In this document: positions 44,488 through 53,236 of the stretch, piece after piece
Numbering within the stretch: position 1 is the first letter of the stretch
Layout of the letters: every line of letters begins with the position of its first letter
Origin: Cedecea sp000277545
Lineage (GTDB): Bacteria; Pseudomonadota; Gammaproteobacteria; Enterobacterales; Enterobacteriaceae
Strand: one strand, 5' to 3'
Length of the DNA stretch: 64,000 nucleotides
Assembly: GCA_050847315.1 (NCBI GenBank)
Contig: CP193791.1
Program-made: the position numbers and the translations under genes
The notes under the pieces: model-generated
What the model was told of the DNA's origin: nothing
Database searches by the model: none
Seen by the model: the letters and a program-made list of their open reading frames with translations, nothing else

Positions 44488-45513
44488 TCAGCGCGCCTTA
44501 GCCGGATCAAAGGCGTCACGAACCGCTTCGCCAATAAAAATTAACAGGGAGAGTAAAATGGCCAGAGATAAGAACGCGGAGATGCCCAGCCATGGAGCCT
44601 GAAGGTTGTTTTTGCCCTGTAACACCAGTTCCCCCAGAGAGGGCGACCCCAGCGGCAGACCAAAACCGAGGAAATCCAGCGAGGTTAATGTCGTTATCGA
44701 CGCACACAGAATGAACGGCAGGAAGGTCAGGGTAGCCACCATGGCGTTGGGCAGCATATGCCGGGTCATGATTGACCAGTCGCTGACGCCCATGGCTCGT
44801 GCCGCGCGGATGTAGTCGAAGTTGCGGGTGCGCAAAAACTCTGCCCGCACAACGCTCACCAACCCCATCCAGCCAAACAGGACGGTAATACCCAGCAGCC
44901 ACCAAAAATTGGGCTGCACCACGCTGGAGAGCATGATGATCAAAAACAGCGTCGGCATGCCGGACCAGACTTCAATCAACCGTTGTCCCCACAGGTCAAT
45001 GCGTCCGCCGTAGTAGCCCTGTACCGCCCCGGCCAGCACGCCAATGATGCTGGAGAAAAAGGTCAGTAATAGACCGAAGAGCACGGAAATGCGCGTGCCG
45101 TAGAGGATCCTCGCCAGCACATCGCTGCCGTTGGCGTCGGTGCCAAGCCAGTTTTGTGCACTGGGCGGGGAAGGAAAAGGGACATTGCTGGCGTAGTTGA
45201 TTGTGTTGCTGCTAAAGCGGATCGGCGCCCAGAGGATCCAACCTTTTTCATTCAGGCGTTCCGTTAGCCAGGGATCCTGGTAGTCCGCAGGGGTTGAGAG
45301 CGGGCCGCCAAAATCACTTTCGCTGTAGTTTTTCAGCGCCGGGAACCAGAGCTTGCCCTCGTAGTTCACCACCAGCGGGCGCTCATTGGCGACCAGCTCA
45401 GCCCCCATGCTCAGGACAAAAATCAGCGCAAAGATCCACAGCGACCAGTAGCCGCGACGGTTCTGACGAAAGCGCGCCCAGCGCGCTTGGTTTACCGGGC
45501 TTAATCGGCTCAT
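44488..45513 (-). CDS. yejE: YejABEF peptide importer, permease
   Basis: 341 residues as in E. coli, DppC/OppC-type inner-membrane permease. Six membrane segments, and an EAA-type loop at RAARAMGVSDWSIMTRHMLP which contacts the ATPase. The ATG overlaps the yejB stop by four bases (ATGA). Confidence 0.96.
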   Translation of the reverse strand: MSRLSPVNQARWARFRQNRRGYWSLWIFALIFVLSMGAELVANERPLVVNYEGKLWFPALKNYSESDFGGPLSTPADYQDPWLTERLNEKGWILWAPIRFSSNTINYASNVPFPSPPSAQNWLGTDANGSDVLARILYGTRISVLFGLLLTFFSSIIGVLAGAVQGYYGGRIDLWGQRLIEVWSGMPTLFLIIMLSSVVQPNFWWLLGITVLFGWMGLVSVVRAEFLRTRNFDYIRAARAMGVSDWSIMTRHMLPNAMVATLTFLPFILCASITTLTSLDFLGFGLPLGSPSLGELVLQGKNNLQAPWLGISAFLSLAILLSLLIFIGEAVRDAFDPAKAR

Positions 45514-46607
45514 CCGCGTCCCTCAAAATCGATACGGGGGTCGACCAGCGTGTAGGTGACATCGCTGATGATGTTGGTCAGCAGGCCAATCAGACTAAAA
45601 ATATAAAGGGTGCCGAAAATCACCGGGTAGTCGCGGGAAATCGTGGCTTCGTAGCCCAACAGGCCCAGCCCGTTCAGGGAGAACATCACCTCAATCAGCA
45701 GCGAGCCGGTGAAGAACATGCTGATAAACGTCGCCGGGAAACCGGCAATCACCAGCAGCATCGCGTTACGAAAGACGTGGCGATACAGAATTTTTTTCTC
45801 ATCGAGCCCTTTGGCTCGCGCCGTCACCACGTATTGCTTGCGAATTTCATCGAGAAAGGAGTTTTTCGTCAGCATGGTTAACGTAGCAAAGCCGCCGATA
45901 ACCGTCGCCAGCACCGGCAGCGTGATGTGCCACAGATAGTCAGTGATTTTGCTGTACCAGGGCAGGGCGTCAAAATTGGCCGACGTTAGTCCTCGCAGCG
46001 GGAACCAGTCGAGATAAGTCCCGCCGGCAAACAGCACAATCAGCAGGATGGCAAACAAAAATGCCGGAATGGCGTAGCCGATAATAATGAAAATGCTGCT
46101 CCAGATATCAAAGCTGCTCCCGTTGCTGACCGCCTTACGGATCCCCAGCGGAATCGACACCAGATAAATAATCAGCGTGCTCCACAGTCCGATGGAAATG
46201 GAAACGGGGAGGCTGTCTTTTATCAGCTTAATCACCGAGGAGCTACGGAACAGGCTGTTGCCAAAGTCGAAACGCAAGTAGTCGCCGAGCATAGTGAAAT
46301 AGCGCTCGTGTAGCGGTTTGTCGAACCCGTAGCGATGCACAATATCGGCAATGACTTCCGGGTCAAGGCCGCGGCCCCCACGATACTGGCTGCTGGTGGC
46401 GTCACCCACGCCCGTTCGGGCATGACCGCTGCCCATAGCGTCGTTGCTCATGCCTGGCATGCCGGTTGTGTGGCCCATTTGTATGGCGGCAATGGCCTGA
46501 TCCACCGGCCCACCAGGGGCAATCTGCACGATGAAAAAGTTGATGGTGATTATTGCCCACAGCGTGGGAATGATAAGCAGCAAACGCCGCAGAATATAAG
46601 CGCCCAC
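45510..46607 (-). CDS. yejB: YejABEF peptide importer, permease
   Basis: DppB/OppB-type permease. The GTG at 46607 gives 365 residues beginning VGAYILRRLLLIIPTLW, matching the E. coli start (364 residues); it lies one base after the yejA stop codon. A longer frame would extend into yejA. The periplasmic loop after helix 1 is rich in Gly/Met (HTTGMPGMSNDAMGSGHA), longer and different from E. coli. The EAA loop VTARAKGLDEKKILYRHVF is present. Confidence 0.94.
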   Translation of the reverse strand: MGAYILRRLLLIIPTLWAIITINFFIVQIAPGGPVDQAIAAIQMGHTTGMPGMSNDAMGSGHARTGVGDATSSQYRGGRGLDPEVIADIVHRYGFDKPLHERYFTMLGDYLRFDFGNSLFRSSSVIKLIKDSLPVSISIGLWSTLIIYLVSIPLGIRKAVSNGSSFDIWSSIFIIIGYAIPAFLFAILLIVLFAGGTYLDWFPLRGLTSANFDALPWYSKITDYLWHITLPVLATVIGGFATLTMLTKNSFLDEIRKQYVVTARAKGLDEKKILYRHVFRNAMLLVIAGFPATFISMFFTGSLLIEVMFSLNGLGLLGYEATISRDYPVIFGTLYIFSLIGLLTNIISDVTYTLVDPRIDFEGRG

Positions 46608-46608
46608 G

Positions 46609-48432
46609 TTATTCCCCCTGACGCCGGTCGGCAGGCAGCTTCGCCGCTTTGTTGACGTCATACCACCAGTTATCAAACCCGGTGCTGTAGAGCGGATGAA
46701 TGGCGGGGCGGGAGAACTTATTCCACCAGGCCAGGCGGTCGGCCGACATATACCACATCGGCAGCATGTAGTTGTTCCAGGTCAGCACGCGGTCAAGGGC
46801 ACGGCCCAGCGGCAGCAGTTTTTTCTTGTCGCCCTGGTTGGCGATAATCATCTCAATGAGCTTGTCGACCACCGGGCTTTGTACCCCCGGCGCGTTATAG
46901 CTGGAATTGATGTACTCCGAGGCCCAGATAATTTGCAAATCCGGGCTTGGGTAAGGCATTGCGCGGTATAAACTTGGCATCATGTCGTAGTCGCGGCTGC
47001 GCAGGCGGCTTGAAAGCTGCGAGTTATCGACCTGGCGGATATTCATGGTGATGCCCAGGCGCTGCAAATTGCGCTGGAAGGGGAGGATCCATTGCGTGTT
47101 GCCGGCCGTGCCGGTCAGCAGTTCGAACACAAACGGCTGGCCGGTGCTGACATTCACCAGCTTCTGGTCTTTTAACGCCCAGCCCGCGTCTTTAAGCAGG
47201 CTGAGCGCCTTGAGCAGATTTTCCCGGTCAAACCCGCGTCCGTCTGATTTCGGCGGGTTATAGATTGAGGTGAAGACCTCCGGCGGGAGATCCTTTTTCA
47301 TCGGCGCCAGCAGCATCAGTTCGTCGGCGTCCGGATAACCGCGAGCGGCGTATTCCGTATTCTGGAAATAGCTGTTGGCCCGGCTGTATGCGCCATAAAA
47401 CAGCGCCTTGTTCATCCATTCGAAATCAAAGGCCAGGCCGATGGCTTCCCTTACCCGGCGGTCGCTGAAAAGGGGGCGCTGGATGTTAAACGCCAGCCAG
47501 CGGGTGTCCTGGGCGGATTCGTTTTTCTGCTCATCCTTGACGATGTAATGGTTGCTGAAGTTTTTCCCGATGTAGCGCGTGGCCCAGTTTTTGGCTGAGA
47601 CTTCAGTACGATAATCAAATGCCCCGGCCTTGAACGCCTCAAAAGCCACGTCATCATCGAGATAATAGTCGTAGCGGATGGTATTAAAGTTCCAGCGCCC
47701 GCGGTTTACCGGCAGGTTTGCCGCCCAGTAATCCCGCACTCGCGAATAGGTAATGTATTGCCCCATTTTCCAGTCGGTGATTTTATAGGGCCCGCTGGAA
47801 AGCGGTGGGGTAGAGAGCGGGTCGCTCAGCTTATGATCCTTCCAGAACTTCTCCGGGAACACCGGGAGCGAAAACAGGCCCAGCATCCGGTCTTTGCTTG
47901 GTGTGGCAAGCTCAATACGCACGGTGAGCGGCGCAATGGCGCGTACCGTTGCCCCTTTGTAAATCAGGCGGAACTGCGGCACGCCTTCCGTCATGAATTT
48001 ATTGAAGGTGAAGGCGACATCCTCGGCGGTAATCGGACTGCCGTCCTGAAAGCGGGCGCGCGGGTTAATGGACACTTCCGCCCAGGCAAAGTTGGACGGG
48101 TAGCGGGCCATCTCGGCAATCAAAGGATAATAGCTGCCGGGTTCGTCATCGGAAGTGGTGAACAGGGTGTCATACAGCGTGTCGGTGCGAACGCCCGGAT
48201 TACCCCGCATGGCAAAACGGTTGAAGTTATCAAAAGTGCCAATGGCCGAGAGCGTGATATTGCCGCCCTTGGGGGCTGCGGGATTGACGTAATCAAACTG
48301 CGTGAAGTTGACGGCGTATTTCGGTTCGCCCAGGACGGCAAAAGAGTAGCTTTCGTTTATCTCTGCGGCGCGTGGCGTAAGGGAAAAGGTGCTCAGGCAA
48401 AGCAGCATCAGTGCACGTACAGCTTTTGTCAT
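46609..48432 (-). CDS. yejA: YejABEF peptide importer, periplasmic binding protein
   Basis: SBP family 5 binding protein that captures peptides for YejBEF. From the ATG at 48432 (MTKAVRALMLLCLSTFSL) 607 residues, E. coli 604; this start has an AAGGA site at proper spacing, whereas the ATG two codons upstream lies almost on that site. Signal peptide to about residue 22 (TPRAAE). Conserved blocks: FDYVNPAAPKGG, TFDNFNRFAMRGNPG, LFTTSDDEPGSYYPLIAE. First gene of yejABEF. Confidence 0.95.
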   Translation of the reverse strand: MTKAVRALMLLCLSTFSLTPRAAEINESYSFAVLGEPKYAVNFTQFDYVNPAAPKGGNITLSAIGTFDNFNRFAMRGNPGVRTDTLYDTLFTTSDDEPGSYYPLIAEMARYPSNFAWAEVSINPRARFQDGSPITAEDVAFTFNKFMTEGVPQFRLIYKGATVRAIAPLTVRIELATPSKDRMLGLFSLPVFPEKFWKDHKLSDPLSTPPLSSGPYKITDWKMGQYITYSRVRDYWAANLPVNRGRWNFNTIRYDYYLDDDVAFEAFKAGAFDYRTEVSAKNWATRYIGKNFSNHYIVKDEQKNESAQDTRWLAFNIQRPLFSDRRVREAIGLAFDFEWMNKALFYGAYSRANSYFQNTEYAARGYPDADELMLLAPMKKDLPPEVFTSIYNPPKSDGRGFDRENLLKALSLLKDAGWALKDQKLVNVSTGQPFVFELLTGTAGNTQWILPFQRNLQRLGITMNIRQVDNSQLSSRLRSRDYDMMPSLYRAMPYPSPDLQIIWASEYINSSYNAPGVQSPVVDKLIEMIIANQGDKKKLLPLGRALDRVLTWNNYMLPMWYMSADRLAWWNKFSRPAIHPLYSTGFDNWWYDVNKAAKLPADRRQGE

Positions 48433-48539
48433 CTTCATTCCTTGCCCGGTGGGTGGGAAAGCGCAGGCGTCACGCTCCGCGCCCGGTAAACCCATGATGG
48501 TTAATCATAAGTTAGCCAGTGAAGATTGCGCAATGCCTG

Positions 48540-50120
48540 TCAGTCTTTCAATTCGTCATAAAGCGTGTGGGAAGGATTCCAGCTGACAAGCTGGCTTAAG
48601 GTCAGAGGGCGGCTGAAGTAATACCCCTGCAGGAAGTTACAGCCGCGTTCGATAAGCCATTTCGCCTGCTCCGGCGTTTCTACCCCTTCAGCCACCGTGT
48701 TCATGTTCAGGCGCTGAGCCAGCGTCAGCACGGCGTCCAGCACCGGCGCGGTCACCGTTTCCATACCGATAGAGTTGACGAAGCCGCGGTCAATTTTCAG
48801 ATAATCCAGAGTAAAACGCTCGAGGTAAATCAGGGCGCTGTGGCCGGTGCCGAAGTCATCCACCGCAATTTCAAATCCCTGCTCGTGCAGCCAGGCGAAA
48901 ATGCCCATCGCCTCTTTTTCTTTCAACATGTCGCGTTCGGTTATCTCAAACACTAACTGGAAATGGTGCGGCGGCAGTGACGCGGCGAAGGCCTGAATGT
49001 CCTGCTTAAACGTCGGGGAGTGAAGGTGGCTTGGGGCGAGGTTCACGCCGAGCTTGGCCCCGGCGGGCAGAACTTTTTGCAGCGTGGGCGCGTCCCGGGC
49101 AATCAATTCAAACAAATGGCGCGTGAGTGGCACAATCAACTGCTGAGCTTCGGCAAAGCCGATAAACGCATCCGGGGGGATCATACCCGCCGTTGGGTGC
49201 TCCCAGCGCATCAGCACCTCTATGCCACGCATCTGCAGAGCCTGTGAGTCGACCACGGGCTGGTAAACAACAAAAAATTGCCCCCGCTTGATGCCGGTAA
49301 GAATTTCTTTCCCCGCCCGTACCTTGACCGACAGAAAGTAACCGCACAGCGCGACGCTCAGCAGGCCGGATAATAGCCCGGCCAGAATGGCCAGTTGAAT
49401 ATCCTCCAGCGGCCACGGTGTACCATAAATGTAGAGTTTAATCGGGTAACCATTAAGGACTGAGATTCTGGTGGGCGAGGGGGGAAGCTCATCGGTATTT
49501 ATCACGTCCGGTGAATAGGACGTGAGTGCCTTGTTGCCCACCACCAGGGCCATGGAGCTGATGTCCTGCTGACGGGAGGTGAAAACCAGATAGGGCGTGA
49601 GATTGACGTTTAGGGTGGTAAAAACGCCGCGCCCCGAGGCCAGCGGGTTAAGAAACCAGGCGGCAATCACCGGCTTGCCCGGCATCATTGGCGTGCCGTT
49701 CATAATCGCCAGGTCGACGGTTTTATTGATATTGATCTCGGGTTCCAGCGCATCCATCGACATTTCCATGTTGCCGGTGGCGGAAGAACAGTAGGCAATG
49801 CCGTTACGCACCAGCAAAAAGGCTCGTACGTTAGGATTAAAAGCCGCACGAGAAGTCAGTTCGCCGCTGACCCTTTCACACTCGTTCATGGTTAAAGGCT
49901 GGATACCCTCGGCAGTGGCGTGAAGTTCTTTAAAAAAGATATCCAGGTAGTTACTGATGTCGCGAGAGAGGAGGTTATAGGCGGACTCACGCTTTGAATG
50001 GAGCGCCAGGCTGGTTAGCCCACCGATAAATAATGCGGCAAATAATCCCATTAGCAGGCTAAACGCGACTATCTGCTTTGGGGTGCTAAAGTAGCGTGAA
50101 AAAATATTTCTATAAGACAT
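48540..50120 (-). CDS. pdeN: Cyclic-di-GMP phosphodiesterase, CSS-motif plus EAL
   Basis: Membrane phosphodiesterase (formerly Rtn). Order: TM1 (about 17-40), periplasmic CSS domain with the Cys-Ser-Ser motif (YCSSATG), whose disulfide state controls activity in this family, TM2 (about 240-265), and a cytoplasmic EAL domain. The EAL signature is EVLMRW, the same variant as in E. coli PdeN; other catalytic blocks are present: NLAPSHLHS, FEITERD, VDDFGTGHS, LKIDRGFV, VAEGVET and QGYYFSRPL. 526 residues (E. coli 518). Confidence 0.94.
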   Translation of the reverse strand: MSYRNIFSRYFSTPKQIVAFSLLMGLFAALFIGGLTSLALHSKRESAYNLLSRDISNYLDIFFKELHATAEGIQPLTMNECERVSGELTSRAAFNPNVRAFLLVRNGIAYCSSATGNMEMSMDALEPEININKTVDLAIMNGTPMMPGKPVIAAWFLNPLASGRGVFTTLNVNLTPYLVFTSRQQDISSMALVVGNKALTSYSPDVINTDELPPSPTRISVLNGYPIKLYIYGTPWPLEDIQLAILAGLLSGLLSVALCGYFLSVKVRAGKEILTGIKRGQFFVVYQPVVDSQALQMRGIEVLMRWEHPTAGMIPPDAFIGFAEAQQLIVPLTRHLFELIARDAPTLQKVLPAGAKLGVNLAPSHLHSPTFKQDIQAFAASLPPHHFQLVFEITERDMLKEKEAMGIFAWLHEQGFEIAVDDFGTGHSALIYLERFTLDYLKIDRGFVNSIGMETVTAPVLDAVLTLAQRLNMNTVAEGVETPEQAKWLIERGCNFLQGYYFSRPLTLSQLVSWNPSHTLYDELKD

Positions 50121-50278
50121 GGAATTATGAGTCCCGCAGGGGCAAGCGAATCATCGTTTGTTTTGTGCTTTTTTCTGACTATAACCCATAACCAGGAAAT
50201 TGTTTAACTTGTTTCACAGGGTAACTATTTCATCTTTCAATTTTAAGAGGAAAGAGTAACCGTCTGAATTTTAGGCAT

Positions 50279-50307
50279 AAAAAAACGCTGCATTGGCAGC
50301 GTTTTTA
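50279..50307 (-). terminator. mepS terminator
   Basis: AAAAACGCTGC and GCAGCGTTTTT pair over ATTG; the A-run on the plus strand gives the U-run for mepS on the minus strand. Confidence 0.85.
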
Positions 50308-50371
50308 ACGTTGGTGGTTTTGCTGAGTAGCCAAGGGAATAACTCTCAACAAAACATATCTTGTGGCGGCG

Positions 50372-50938
50372 TTAGCTGCGGCTTAGCACCCGGCGCGCTT
50401 CGTTGTAACGCTTCTTCCAGTAAGGCTCGTCCATGCTGGAGATCACAACACCGCTGCTGGTGGAAGCATGTACAAATTGGTTATTGCCAATGTAGATGCC
50501 TACGTGACGGCCAGTTGAGCCTGCACGGAACAGCACTAAATCACCGGTGCGTAACTTGTTACGCGAGACAGATTTACCGGACTCCTGCTGCTCAGACGTT
50601 GAGCGAGGCAGGGTTAAACCAAACTGTTCCTGGAAAGTGCGCTGCACGAAGGCAGAACAATCAATACCAGCTCTGCTGCTGCCGCCAAGACGGTAGCGTA
50701 CACCTTTCCAGCTCGCGTATTGCTCCATAATGCGTGACTTCACGTCAACATTACGAACCATCTCTTCGAATTCATCCTGAGAGGCTTGCAGTAAAAAACC
50801 ATCTTTTTCACCGACTGCATGCGTCTCAGAATGCATATTTGCTGTGTTAGTCGAACTACAGGCGGAAAGCATAACTGCCACCGCAATCGCGGGTATCGCC
50901 CGCAAGATGTATCTCAAAATAGGCTGAGATTTGACCAT
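50372..50938 (-). CDS. mepS: Murein DD-endopeptidase MepS (Spr)
   Basis: Outer-membrane lipoprotein that cuts peptide cross-links so the wall can expand. 188 residues as in E. coli. Lipobox LSAC with Cys27; NlpC/P60 domain with Cys94 (GIDCSAFVQ), His145 (GRHVGIYI) and His157 (FVHASTSSG), the same triad positions as E. coli. Its short leader contains a 17-base palindrome (50964-50980). Confidence 0.97.
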   Translation of the reverse strand: MVKSQPILRYILRAIPAIAVAVMLSACSSTNTANMHSETHAVGEKDGFLLQASQDEFEEMVRNVDVKSRIMEQYASWKGVRYRLGGSSRAGIDCSAFVQRTFQEQFGLTLPRSTSEQQESGKSVSRNKLRTGDLVLFRAGSTGRHVGIYIGNNQFVHASTSSGVVISSMDEPYWKKRYNEARRVLSRS

Positions 50939-51358
50939 TTTGTTTGTTTTCCCTTGATGTCCTTAACGAATAATTCGTTATACAAAAATACCAACGTGAC
51001 GAGACTAATTACCTAAAAGCCACGAGACAATTATTCATGCACAAAAATGTGGAACATCGCACACTTTTATTCACAGCACAAATAGATCAGCCGTAGAGCA
51101 AACTTTCCCGAGACTACCCGATAAAACCAGGCTATGCGAGCGTTTTTATTCTTATTTTTATAAGAAATTGTGATGATTCGTCGCGAAAGGTTATTTCGAA
51201 CAAATGATCGGCAATGCTGCTGATTTTATCGTCAGGTCATTCAAATTGAAGCGGATTTTGTATGAGTAAATATTCATCTGGCTGTCATGATGCTGAAAAA
51301 ATAAACAGAGGCCCGGGTGGGCCTCTGTTCGGTGACTATCTTCATCACTTATTAACCG
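50939..51358. promoter_or_regulatory. mepS upstream region (420 bp, no gene)
   Basis: Contains TAACGAAT-A-ATTCGTTA (50964-50980), a perfect odd palindrome 26 bases before the mepS ATG, and a hairpin TTCTTAT-TTTT-ATAAGAA (51149-51166). The lpxT terminator lies at its far end. The mepS promoter should lie here but I cannot place it with confidence. No coding sequence is seen. Confidence 0.5.
51295..51328 (-). terminator. lpxT terminator
   Basis: On the minus strand ACAGAGGCCC pairs with GGGCCTCTGT over a four-base loop and is followed by a T-rich run. Confidence 0.8.
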
Positions 51359-52063
51359 TCAGCGGGACGCTTTATATTTTCCCGGAACAGTGCGGTTCAG
51401 TATAGAAATTAACCGGTCGCTGACTGGGGTTAATAGCACCCAGGGCAGGCCAACCAGAGCAATAGAGACTGACCCGACGTAGACATCGGTAAACCAGTGC
51501 GCGCCTATCATTATTCTTGGCGAAGAGAAGATAAAGAAGATCGCGAGGGCAATAAGAAACGCTCGTGGGCCGAAATAACGCAGCATAAAACCGGTGAAGA
51601 TAAGCAGCATCAGGCCGTGATCGCCAGGGAAGCTATCGCTCGAGGCGTCTTTCGTCGGGAAGTGCAGCAGTTCGCTGACGCGATGAATGTCTTTAAAGTA
51701 CAGCGTAGGGCTGGCGTGCACCACCGGGATAACGTGGCCGAGCTGGTTGATGACCACGGCGCACAGCAGCATCACTACGCCCATCAGCACCAGGCGGCGG
51801 CGGCCAGCGGCGTCTTCATGCAGCCAGAACCAGGAAAACAGCGCGCCCATCGCCAGCAGCGAAATGCCGTCGAAGGCCCGGTTATTGGTGATGGCAATCA
51901 GCGTTAAAAAGGTATGGCTCTTAACCAATTCATTATTAAAGAAATGGAACAGCGTGGCGTCAATGTTGAACCAAAATCCATGGTTCTCTGGCAGGTACCA
52001 GCTAAAGAATAGGGCAATGCCCAGGACGTTCAGCAGCAGGAGAAGAGGGAGGCGATTAATCAT
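51359..52063 (-). CDS. lpxT: Lipid A 1-diphosphate synthase
   Basis: LpxT (YeiU) moves phosphate from undecaprenyl pyrophosphate to lipid A at the periplasmic face. From the ATG at 52063 (MINRLPLLLLLNVLGIALF) 234 residues, E. coli 237; an ATG seven codons upstream is possible. Six membrane segments; PAP2 motifs KDASSDSFPGDHG and SPRIMIGAHWFTDVYVG carry the catalytic histidines. Downstream of zinU by 45 bases on the same strand. Confidence 0.94.
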   Translation of the reverse strand: MINRLPLLLLLNVLGIALFFSWYLPENHGFWFNIDATLFHFFNNELVKSHTFLTLIAITNNRAFDGISLLAMGALFSWFWLHEDAAGRRRLVLMGVVMLLCAVVINQLGHVIPVVHASPTLYFKDIHRVSELLHFPTKDASSDSFPGDHGLMLLIFTGFMLRYFGPRAFLIALAIFFIFSSPRIMIGAHWFTDVYVGSVSIALVGLPWVLLTPVSDRLISILNRTVPGKYKASR

Positions 52064-52108
52064 GATACAGCTTCTAAATCTCATTCTGGGGGCGCGAAGG
52101 TAGACGCG

Positions 52109-53086
52109 CTAACTTAAACGTAAGCTCAACAGGCTGGCTTGCAGAACGTTCCAGTCGGGCTGAGCCGGGTGAATCAATTCGATGCGGCTGTCCAGCGGCG
52201 GCGAGGGTTGCGTTTCAATATGCAGGTCGTTGCCCTGGCGGTTGATACGTACCAGGCCTTCGGGAATACGCAACACGCCTTTGACTCGCTCAACCGGGGC
52301 AAGACGCGCCCACTCCAACAGGCCAATGGTGTCGAACACGGTTTCTTCATCGAAAATCCAGCCACAGGCGTAATAACCCTGCCCACTGTTCACGCTCCGG
52401 CGCCAGCGCTGATGCCCCGGCAGGCTCAGCGCAGCAAGACCATGAGGAACCGATTGGGCATGCTGGTGCTCAGAGCTTTGCGGCAGCTCGCGTTGGTTCT
52501 GTCTTGGTTTGTCGAGGAGCGCAATGCTGACGGCTCCTTTTTCTACGTGCATAAGTTCGCGGCTGTCGCCATTGTTTTGATACCAGCGCGCTAAAGCGGC
52601 CTGGCTTTCCGGCGTGGCGCGATCTTGCTTGTTGGCTACAATGATGTCCGCCGCCGCAAGCTGATCGCGGAAGTTGCCATTATTCAGGGCTTTTTCATCC
52701 AGAAGCTGGCGCGAGTCGAGCAGGCAAAGCGTGGCCCGCAGGTCAATCCACGGCTGATATACGTCGGCGGTGAGCATGTTCAGGATTTGTTTTGGGTGGC
52801 CAAGGCCGGTAGGTTCAATCAGCAGGCGGTCGGGCTTGCCCTGGCGCAGCAGCGTATTGAGGCCGACCTGCATCGGCAGGCCGTTAACGCAGCACATACA
52901 GCCGCCAGGGATCTCTTTCAGCAGCGCGCCGCTATCTGCCAGCAGGGCGCCATCAATCCCCACTTCGCCAAATTCATTGACCAGCACCGCCCATTTTTCA
53001 TCGGCGGGCTTGTTGGCCAGTAAATGCAAAATGGTGGTGGTTTTACCGCTGCCCAGAAAGCCGGTAATTAAATTCGTTTTTGTCAC
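52109..53086 (-). CDS. yeiR: COG0523 (G3E) GTPase, zinc-binding metallochaperone YeiR/ZinU
   Basis: 325 residues, E. coli YeiR 328. Walker A GFLGSGKTTT at residues about 9-18, the family metal motif GGCMCC (CxCC), and the guanine-specificity motif NKQD. A His-containing stretch (SSEHQHAQSVPHG) lies between GTPase and C-terminal CobW domain. The family hands metal to client proteins; E. coli YeiR binds zinc. Upstream of lpxT on the same strand. Confidence 0.92.
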   Translation of the reverse strand: MTKTNLITGFLGSGKTTTILHLLANKPADEKWAVLVNEFGEVGIDGALLADSGALLKEIPGGCMCCVNGLPMQVGLNTLLRQGKPDRLLIEPTGLGHPKQILNMLTADVYQPWIDLRATLCLLDSRQLLDEKALNNGNFRDQLAAADIIVANKQDRATPESQAALARWYQNNGDSRELMHVEKGAVSIALLDKPRQNQRELPQSSEHQHAQSVPHGLAALSLPGHQRWRRSVNSGQGYYACGWIFDEETVFDTIGLLEWARLAPVERVKGVLRIPEGLVRINRQGNDLHIETQPSPPLDSRIELIHPAQPDWNVLQASLLSLRLS

Positions 53087-53236
53087 GGTGACTCCGGGGG
53101 TTTACTGCCTGCAAACCACGTCAATCTATCAGTGATTATTCATTATTTACGCTGACTATCCTGACGACAACCCGGAGAAAAGAGAAGCCTTAACGCGGCT
53201 TACCGCACGGTAAGACCACGTTAAGCGCATTGATTG

